DNA from: Methanomassiliicoccales archaeon | Lineage (GTDB): Archaea > Thermoplasmatota > Thermoplasmata > Methanomassiliicoccales > UBA472 | DNA: 37,191 bases | Assembly: GCA_035527755.1 (NCBI GenBank) | Contig: DATKZX010000021.1 | Span: 1-37,191 of the forward strand | Direction of reading: 5' to 3' | Shown here: positions 32,386-37,191 of the stretch, piece by piece | Numbering within the stretch: position 1 is the stretch's first letter | Layout: the number at the start of each line of letters is the position of its first letter | The notes under the pieces: generated by a model | What the model was told of the DNA's origin: nothing | What the model saw: only the letters and a program-made list of their open reading frames with translations | Database searches by the model: none | Position numbers and translations under genes: made by a program

Positions 32386-32769
32386 ATGGTTGATACTGTG
32401 GCCCGGGCCAGGTTGTTCCCGACCGAGGACCCTGAAAAGGTGAGGAAAGCCCTGTTGAATCTCTTCCCCGCGGCCGAGATGACGACGCAGGGGGATGAAA
32501 TGATCGGCCGCACAGAGGACCTGTCCCGTTTCAAGGAACTGATCCGCAACCACCGGATCTTGGACAGCACCAGAGCGGTCATGCTGCGCGGGGTTTCAGA
32601 GGGAACGATCATCTTCCAGCTGAACAAGCAGGCAGCATACGTTGGGAAAATAAGCTTCGCCGAGGGAAGGTCCCCGCTCGGCCCCATAACGGTCGTTATG
32701 ATCGTTTCGGACCCGGAGGCGACCGTCGATGACGTGGCTCCATCCACCGTGGACGGTTTAATTCCATGA
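32386..32769 (+). CDS. UPF0201 (COG1325-like) RNA-binding-fold protein
   Basis: This 127-residue protein resembles the archaeal UPF0201/DUF54 family: an opening strand (VARARLFPTEDPEKVRKALL), a second helix (LSRFKELIRNHRILDSTRAV) and the strand pair EGTIIFQLNKQAAYVGKISFA. The family has an RL5-like fold and is thought to bind RNA. The ATG at 32386 is chosen for its exact TATA spacing; earlier in-frame starts lie inside the promoter. Its stop overlaps the next gene by 4 bases (ATGA). Confidence 0.75.
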   Translation: MVDTVARARLFPTEDPEKVRKALLNLFPAAEMTTQGDEMIGRTEDLSRFKELIRNHRILDSTRAVMLRGVSEGTIIFQLNKQAAYVGKISFAEGRSPLGPITVVMIVSDPEATVDDVAPSTVDGLIP

Positions 32770-33536
32770 TAGCCATCTCTTCACCGCATATCTCCAGATG
32801 GGACTTCCCATACGCCATCGGGAAGGTTGCAGAGCATTACCAAGCATGGGAAATAGTTGCCGAAGGGCGGCATTTCCTTCGTGATATCATTGACGATTTC
32901 CTTGAACTGTCGCCTTCATACGATCTTCAGTACTCCATTCATGCCCCTCTGAGCGACATCAACATCGGGGGGCTCAATCCCCGGCTCAGGGAGGCGTCTC
33001 TGAAAGAGGTATTGGATTGTTTGGAGATCGCACACCGGATGGGGGTGGACCTAGTGACCATACATCCCGGTTTCATCTCCCCGCTGGCCAGGCTGGACCG
33101 CGAGGCGGCGGTGGCCGCCACCAAGTCATCGATGAAGGCCATAGATGCAAAGACCAAGGAACTGGGAATACGGGCCGCTCTGGAAAACATGCCAGAGATG
33201 CCAGTGGCCATGGCGAAAGACCCTAAGGAGCTGTGCCATTTCCTTGAGGGGACCGAACTGGGGGCGTGCTTCGACCTAGGTCACGCCAACACCGTTGGCA
33301 ACATCCCCGATTTCCTGGAGATGAAGGAACGGTTCATTAACATGCACGTACACGACAACGCCGGTGACCGGGACCAGCATCTGGTGATCGGGGAAGGCAA
33401 TACAGACTTCCGGAAATGGCTAGGGGCGTTTCGGCCATATGCGGGGAGATACGTCATCGAGGCTCGGGAGTTCGATCGCTCCCTGTTATCCCGAGACAGA
33501 TTGTCTGCCATCCTTTCCTCCTTGGATCGAGATTAA
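32766..33536 (+). CDS. TIM-barrel sugar phosphate isomerase / endonuclease IV-like protein
   Basis: This 256-residue protein is of the xylose isomerase-like TIM-barrel superfamily (COG1082 type). Likely metal-site strands are VTIHPGF, AALENMPE, CFDLGHANT, and MHVHDNAG, followed by RDQHLVIGEG near the C terminus. Relatives isomerise or epimerise sugars, or cleave abasic DNA (endonuclease IV). At this length, and without strong Nfo motifs, the isomerase side is more likely, but no substrate is visible. It is coupled by a 4-base overlap to the upstream UPF0201-like gene. Its stop shares TTAA with the convergent CPBP gene. Confidence 0.8.
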   Translation: MIAISSPHISRWDFPYAIGKVAEHYQAWEIVAEGRHFLRDIIDDFLELSPSYDLQYSIHAPLSDINIGGLNPRLREASLKEVLDCLEIAHRMGVDLVTIHPGFISPLARLDREAAVAATKSSMKAIDAKTKELGIRAALENMPEMPVAMAKDPKELCHFLEGTELGACFDLGHANTVGNIPDFLEMKERFINMHVHDNAGDRDQHLVIGEGNTDFRKWLGAFRPYAGRYVIEAREFDRSLLSRDRLSAILSSLDRD

Positions 33537-34846
33537 CTATCTTTTCCGCAGCGCGAGCATACGAAGCGACCTTCCTGGTAGCGAGCCTCGGTGCTGCCGC
33601 AGTTCATGCAGACGAAACCGAACGAGGGTCCGTACGCCGGTCCGGAATATGGTTGGTACGGCTGGGCCGATGCCATCGGCTGATAGTACGCGGCCAAAGG
33701 TCTCTTGCTCTCCCACACCAGGAAGGTCCTCCCACAGAAGAGCTCCAAGCCCCGGATGGAATAGTAGATCAGGTATACCGCCCCGACGATCATGGCCACC
33801 AGCAGGAACAATCCCATGGCTAGGTCGGTACCGTCTCCCTGCCAGACCTCCATGGGCATGGAGAGATAATCGATGAAGAAGTGCAACATGATGCTGGCAT
33901 AGATGCCATATTTTAGGAACAGGTATCCCAGTGCCAGTCCGGCCAGGAAGGTCGGTAGGACCTTGTAAAGGTCCCAGCTGAACACGTGGGCGAAGGCGAA
34001 CATGGCCGAGGAAAATATCAGGAACAACTTTTCCCAGGATCCTATCTGGAAACCTCCGCCAAGGATGTATCGGCGGTAGGGACCCGTTTTTCCCTTTACC
34101 GCGTACACGACCGCCAATGGCAGGCCTATGAAAAGTATGCGGCAGATTACCTCCTCCCAGACAGAAGCACGCAGAAGGCTGTAAAGCAGCTCCCAAAGCT
34201 CAGAACCGGCGGTGCCACCACTAGAAGGGTCGATCCCGAACAACCCCAGGGTCAGGTAATAGGCGGCGTTCATCGTCAGGACGGCCATGAACAACGTGCT
34301 GATGACGTAGATGGGGGAGTGCTTCGTGGGCAGGAAACGCAATTCCCTACTGAACTCCTTCCGGCTCAGGTAGAGCATGAACACGAACGATAGCAGCACC
34401 GAGGCCACCAATAGTATGTAGAAGATGACGAATGCCAGGCCAGGTAGGCTAAGGAAACGTACCAGCCAGGGAAGGGCGACGTAGAGCGAGGTCGTCTTGT
34501 CCCAAGCCTCGGGAATGACCAGGCCCATGCCCCATAACATAATGCCAACATTTAAGGACACCAGGGCCAGAATGATCAAGGTCATGACGGCGCCAATGCC
34601 CCGTATCACCTCCCGTGCGGTCTGTATGCTGCTCTTCTGTACGATCAACCGGGGTGGCGGGGCATAATAATCGTACTGTCGGGAGGCAGCCTCGTCCTGC
34701 AATGTCAACGGCATGCCGCAATGAGGGCAGAACATAGCGTCCTGCGGCATAGGCGACGCGCAACGTGGGCACGTGCGAGGCTCACCGTGGTCCATACCCC
34801 CTTTCATCTTGGGCGCTCTATTTTTAACTGTCGATTCAGACCCCAT
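33533..34846 (-). CDS. CPBP family intramembrane protease with zinc ribbons at both ends
   Basis: This 437-residue protein has three parts. Residues 25-45 hold a zinc ribbon with CPRC and CPHC pairs. Residues 80-370 hold about eight membrane helices with the CAAX-protease/bacteriocin-processing (CPBP, formerly Abi) motifs WEEVICRI (EExxxR), FAFAHVFSW (FxxxH) and HFFIDYLS. After a proline/tyrosine-rich linker (YYQPMASAQPYQPYSGPAY), the C terminus has a second ribbon with CMNC and CSRC pairs. The family cleaves within membranes (Rce1 is a member). The ribbons suggest a protein or nucleic acid partner in the cytoplasm. The start is uncertain: ATGs at 34846, 34807 and 34795 are in frame, and 34795 lies a TATA-like distance from ttaaaaata (34820-34828). 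Confidence 0.85.
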   Translation of the reverse strand: MGSESTVKNRAPKMKGGMDHGEPRTCPRCASPMPQDAMFCPHCGMPLTLQDEAASRQYDYYAPPPRLIVQKSSIQTAREVIRGIGAVMTLIILALVSLNVGIMLWGMGLVIPEAWDKTTSLYVALPWLVRFLSLPGLAFVIFYILLVASVLLSFVFMLYLSRKEFSRELRFLPTKHSPIYVISTLFMAVLTMNAAYYLTLGLFGIDPSSGGTAGSELWELLYSLLRASVWEEVICRILFIGLPLAVVYAVKGKTGPYRRYILGGGFQIGSWEKLFLIFSSAMFAFAHVFSWDLYKVLPTFLAGLALGYLFLKYGIYASIMLHFFIDYLSMPMEVWQGDGTDLAMGLFLLVAMIVGAVYLIYYSIRGLELFCGRTFLVWESKRPLAAYYQPMASAQPYQPYSGPAYGPSFGFVCMNCGSTEARYQEGRFVCSRCGKDS

Positions 34847-34918
34847 CCCTTGAAACTCAGTTTCTGAATATTTTTTTACCCATAAATAAGGCCAGTATGG
34901 AAAAGGCGCTAAGCAAAC

Positions 34919-34926
34919 CTTTATAG
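34919..34926 (+). promoter_or_regulatory. TATA box of the small unknown gene
   Basis: The sequence ctttatag would give a start near 34949, with a short leader before the ATGs at 34955 and 34970. Confidence 0.5.
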
Positions 34927-34969
34927 TTTTACTAAATGTTCCATAGGCAATATAATGGAGGCAACCGCA

Positions 34970-35221
34970 ATGGATGACGATGCGCCGGGTAAAAAAGTCG
35001 ATTTCGTTACAATGAGTTCTGAAAAGATCCCCTTTGGCCGCAACAACTTCATCGAGGTGGCGCGCAAGAAGGCTATCACCGATGATGGTGAGAACGAGTT
35101 CATTTCGCTCTCCCGGGGATATTACCTGCCCGACGGCACCGAGCGGTTCAAGAAATCCGTGACCATTCCAGATGATCCGGCGATCAAGAACTTCGTCATA
35201 GAGAAGATACGCTCGATGTGA
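34970..35221 (+). CDS. small protein of unknown function, PC4-like in layout
   Basis: This 83-residue protein is made of strands with one terminal helix: KIPFGRNNFIEVARKKAI, then NEFISLSRGYYLPDGTERFK, then KSVTIPDDPAIKNFVIEKIR. The order strand-strand-strand-strand-helix, with basic residues on the strands, resembles the PC4 single-stranded DNA-binding fold, but I do not recognise the family and this is speculative. The ATG at 34970 is preferred for its GGAGG ribosome site 8 bases upstream; ATG 34955 overlaps that site and would add five residues. It stands alone between divergent and convergent neighbours. Confidence 0.7.
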   Translation: MDDDAPGKKVDFVTMSSEKIPFGRNNFIEVARKKAITDDGENEFISLSRGYYLPDGTERFKKSVTIPDDPAIKNFVIEKIRSM

Positions 35222-35233
35222 GCGTTCTCAATC

Positions 35234-35749
35234 TTATTTTTCCATTATCAGTTCAAGATAGGACCGGCGTTCGTTCCCTTTTAGGCCAAGTTGTCGCTTC
35301 AACAGCATGATCTTCTCTTTACCGGCAACAAGGTCCTCGCCTTCGTACTCCAGTTCGACGTAATCACCCAGACCTTCCACCCGGTCCAAGCATATCTCCA
35401 CATCCTGGTACGAATATACCGTGCGGCTTTTAGCCACCCGTAAAAACGGTTTGAACCCCACCCTTTCCAGTACAGAGGACATGAGTGATAGGTCCTCCAC
35501 GCCCAGTTCGATCTCCTCTCGCATCTTTGTATCCGCGTCCATTTTCGGTCCCTTGTAGGTGATGCGAGATCGGTCGTTCTCCCTTCTCAGCCTCAGGGCC
35601 TCATCCGTGACCCCGAAATCACGTTCTGGGTGGGAGAAGTATACGTCTTCCTGATCAAGGTCCTCGACGTGCTCGGCGCCAAGTTCTTTCAGTCGGCGTT
35701 CCAACCCGTTCAGGTCCGGGCAGGGCACCTTTATCTCCAGCTCGATCAT
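35234..35749 (-). CDS. CYTH-domain protein (CyaB / thiamine triphosphatase-like)
   Basis: This 171-residue CYTH protein has the signature E-x-E-x-K at the N terminus (IELEIKV), then VYFSHPERDF, LRLRRENDRSRITYKGP, EEIELGV, VAKSRTVYSY, ICLDRVEGLGDYVELEYE, the tunnel-lining charged residues of this fold. Members hydrolyse or cyclise triphosphates (class IV adenylate cyclase, thiamine triphosphatase, tripolyphosphatase); the activity here cannot be told by eye. The ATG at 35749 fits the family start and the TATA box at 35775-35786; an in-frame ATG at 35776 lies on that box. Confidence 0.88.
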   Translation of the reverse strand: MIELEIKVPCPDLNGLERRLKELGAEHVEDLDQEDVYFSHPERDFGVTDEALRLRRENDRSRITYKGPKMDADTKMREEIELGVEDLSLMSSVLERVGFKPFLRVAKSRTVYSYQDVEICLDRVEGLGDYVELEYEGEDLVAGKEKIMLLKRQLGLKGNERRSYLELIMEK

Positions 35750-35774
35750 GGGCTCAATCCCTACTCCCGATTGC

Positions 35775-35786
35775 AATATATAAATT
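35775..35786. promoter_or_regulatory. shared TATA core between the CYTH gene and the adenosyltransferase gene
   Basis: The sequence aatatataaatt is near symmetric. It is about 31 bases from the CYTH ATG (-) and about 35 bases from the adenosyltransferase ATG (+), so one element can serve both. Confidence 0.55.
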
Positions 35787-35814
35787 ACTGGAATCTAATG
35801 AAGTATGTGATCGC

Positions 35815-36342
35815 ATGGAAAAGAACGAGCTGGGTCTGTTGCAGGTATACACTGGCGATGGCAAAGGTAAGACCACCGCTGCCATGGGTTTGGCGTTGCG
35901 CGCCTGGGGCCATGGCCTTCGTATCTGCGTTATCCAGTTCATGAAGAAAGGCGAAGATTACGGCGAAGTTCGCGGATTGCGTAAGATGGACGTGGACGTG
36001 TTCCAATTCGGTTCGGGGAAGTTGATCGTCAAGGGCCGCCACTGCCAGGACGACCTAGACTGCGCCCGCCACGCATTGGAATTTTCCCGCGAGACCCTGG
36101 CATCCGGGGAGTATGACCTGGTCATACTGGACGAGGTGAACGTGGCCGTCTATTTCGACCTTATATCATGTGACGATGCGATAAACATGCTACGGAAGAG
36201 GGACCGTGGTGTGGAGGTCGTATGTACTGGGAGGAACGCCCCCGAGGAACTGAAGAGGGAGGCGGACCTGGTGACCGTCATGGTCGTCGAGAAGCACCCT
36301 TACGACGGCGGCCTGGAAGCTAGAAAGGGCATAGAGTATTAA
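35815..36342 (+). CDS. cobA: cob(I)alamin adenosyltransferase (CobA/CobO/BtuR type)
   Basis: This 175-residue P-loop ATP:corrinoid adenosyltransferase has GDGKGKT at residues 14-20, the segment IQFMKKGEDYGE, a Walker-B-like DLVILDEVNVA, and EVVCTGRNAPEELKREADLVT toward the C terminus. It adds the 5'-deoxyadenosyl group to cobalt, completing coenzyme B12. Corrinoids are needed by methyltransferases and B12-dependent reductases in methanogens and relatives. No other B12 gene lies in the window. It has its own promoter, shared with the CYTH gene. Confidence 0.93.
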   Translation: MEKNELGLLQVYTGDGKGKTTAAMGLALRAWGHGLRICVIQFMKKGEDYGEVRGLRKMDVDVFQFGSGKLIVKGRHCQDDLDCARHALEFSRETLASGEYDLVILDEVNVAVYFDLISCDDAINMLRKRDRGVEVVCTGRNAPEELKREADLVTVMVVEKHPYDGGLEARKGIEY

Positions 36343-36370
36343 TTTATTATTTAATTCCAGGATACAAATA

Positions 36371-36395
36371 GTTAAATAGTAATTTGCTGACTATT
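36371..36395. promoter_or_regulatory. TATA box overlapped by inverted repeat AATAGT-N9-ACTATT
   Basis: The TATA-like gttaaatag (36371-36379) lies about 60 bases before the pilin-like ATG. The arms AATAGT (36375-36380) and ACTATT (36390-36395) overlap it, and a second pairing AGTAAT (36378-36383) with ATTACT (36393-36398) is nested. This is an operator-like arrangement over the promoter core. Confidence 0.45.
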
Positions 36396-36401
36396 ACTTA
36401 G

Positions 36402-36413
36402 TAGCACGTGCTA
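36402..36413. repeat. perfect 12-base palindrome TAGCACGTGCTA
   Basis: It is fully self-complementary and sits near the transcription start expected from the TATA box at 36371-36379. It may be a repressor site for the surface protein gene. Confidence 0.45.
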
Positions 36414-36419
36414 TCAATA

Positions 36420-36432
36420 GGCGGTGACCGCC
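36420..36432 (+). promoter_or_regulatory. hairpin GGCGGT-G-ACCGCC holding the ribosome site
   Basis: Six-base arms with a single central base end directly at the ATG at 36433 and contain GGTGA, the likely ribosome site. In RNA a one-base loop is too tight for full pairing, but a slightly shorter stem could still mask the site; as DNA it is an operator-like dyad. Confidence 0.4.
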
Positions 36433-37191
36433 ATGAGTAAATTCAACAAGAAGCTATCCAAATCAAGGTCCGGAGTATCCGATATAATCGGTAACCTATT
36501 AATCCTGGCCATCACCGTCTCTTTATTCTCCACTGTACTTTTCTTTGTCACTAGTATGCCCGCCCCCGTTGAGGCCACCTTCACAGATCTGGAACCAAGC
36601 ATATCTGCCGACATTGACGGCGTCCTCATCTCCGTCACCCATAAAGGTGGACAGACGTTGAACAACTGGTCCACAGGCATCTACATTTTCGTTAATGGTG
36701 CATATACTGGTGAATTGTATATCGCCAGTGGCGGGATAGCCGATGAAAAATGGGAGACCGGGGACGTATGGGTCTATAACCAAAGCTACAATGGCACTCT
36801 CGATTCCCTATCCATGCTCGTGGTGGACAAGAATTCCAATTCAATAGTGTGGCAATCCGATCTAATTGGAGGGGCCAGCGATATAGCCCTCCCTCCGATC
36901 ATTGGAAACCGCTGGACCGTGCCGATGATCGGTACCAAGAACAAACCTCTCACCTTCCACATCACCATCATAGATCCAAACGATGACCTGGATTATAGCA
37001 GCGCCAGACTTGACGCGTCATATCTGAACGGAGTTAGTAATGTTCCATTGATCTATAATGGGGGAAACATGTTCTCCGCGGTTCTCACTCCTACCGTGGT
37101 AAGTGAGGAAGGAACCACCGTGATCATTACCGCTAGCGACCTCGCTGGTAACACCGGCAGGGCTCTCATGTCCGTAGTGGTCTATGATTCT
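36433..37191 (+). CDS. type IV pilin-like surface protein, partial (3' end beyond window)
   Basis: The frame is open for 253 codons from ATG 36433 to the window edge. The N terminus has the class III (prepilin) form: a short basic stretch (MSKFNKKLSKSRSG) then VSDIIGNLLILAITVSLFST, a hydrophobic helix like those of archaeal pilins and flagellin-like proteins (DUF1628-type). The rest is beta-rich with many N-x-S/T sequons (for example NQS, NGT, NWS) and later resembles an Ig-like or cadherin-like repeat (TFHITIIDPNDDLDYSSARL; TTVIITASDLAGNTG). It is probably an adhesive pilus or cell-surface protein cleaved by a prepilin peptidase. An in-frame GTG at 36424 is less likely. Confidence 0.75.
   Translation, partial: MSKFNKKLSKSRSGVSDIIGNLLILAITVSLFSTVLFFVTSMPAPVEATFTDLEPSISADIDGVLISVTHKGGQTLNNWSTGIYIFVNGAYTGELYIASGGIADEKWETGDVWVYNQSYNGTLDSLSMLVVDKNSNSIVWQSDLIGGASDIALPPIIGNRWTVPMIGTKNKPLTFHITIIDPNDDLDYSSARLDASYLNGVSNVPLIYNGGNMFSAVLTPTVVSEEGTTVIITASDLAGNTGRALMSVVVYDS

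Noticed and set aside
1-37191. tRNA or rRNA genes, CRISPR arrays, transposases, restriction or toxin-antitoxin systems
   Set aside because: I looked in the gaps and on both strands and saw no cloverleaf with CCA-end features, no regularly spaced repeats and no recognisable motifs of such systems.

Overview
The window looks like a chromosomal segment of a euryarchaeon in or near the Thermoplasmata, plausibly a relative of the Methanomassiliicoccales. The evidence is the information-processing set (Orc1/Cdc6, the primase small subunit, the D-family polymerase small subunit DP1, FtsY, prefoldin alpha, ribosomal protein L18a/LX, TiaS), a complete A-type ATP synthase operon, many A/T-rich TATA elements 22-30 bases before start codons (leaderless or short-leader transcripts), and the hexulose-phosphate synthase/RraA fusion typical of archaea. 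The lineage is inferred from gene content; no 16S gene or other lineage marker is present.

Layout. Positions 1-1293 (-) hold two RecA/KaiC-like ATPase genes, one of which lacks the P-loop. Positions 1371-2666 (+) encode the HPS-RraA fusion. Positions 2667-4959 form a nitrogen module: a 468-base control region rich in dyads, amt, glnK and a hairpin/T-tract terminator. Positions 5004-9622 carry a PHP phosphoesterase, HtpX, an extended SDR epimerase, an unknown winged-helix-like protein and primase PriS. Positions 9669-13000 carry a 4-TM protein, a radical SAM protein and the rpl18a-pfdA-ftsY operon. Positions 13011-16877 (-) carry an M20 metallopeptidase, a thiolase and TiaS. Positions 16966-20184 carry a small membrane protein, hflX and orc1/cdc6. 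Two near-identical origin-recognition-box-like sequences lie here in inverted orientation on either side of hflX, so this is a candidate replication origin. Positions 20185-21609 carry an S26B signal peptidase and a dCMP deaminase-like enzyme. Positions 21828-30281 form the A-ATPase operon H-I-K-E-C-F-A-B-D, followed by a translationally coupled 45-codon membrane protein gene. Positions 30284-36342 carry a beta carbonic anhydrase, DP1, a UPF0201-like protein, a TIM-barrel isomerase-like protein, a CPBP protease with zinc ribbons at both ends, a small unknown protein, a CYTH-domain protein and a corrinoid adenosyltransferase. The window ends inside a type IV pilin-like surface protein gene (36433 onward) with a palindrome-dense upstream region.

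The genes are tightly packed. Many convergent pairs share or abut stop codons, and many divergent pairs share one A/T-rich promoter core. I saw no tRNA, rRNA, CRISPR array or transposase. The least explained parts are the origin-like locus around hflX/cdc6, the long amt leader, the small protein closing the ATPase operon, and the dyad cluster before the pilin-like gene.
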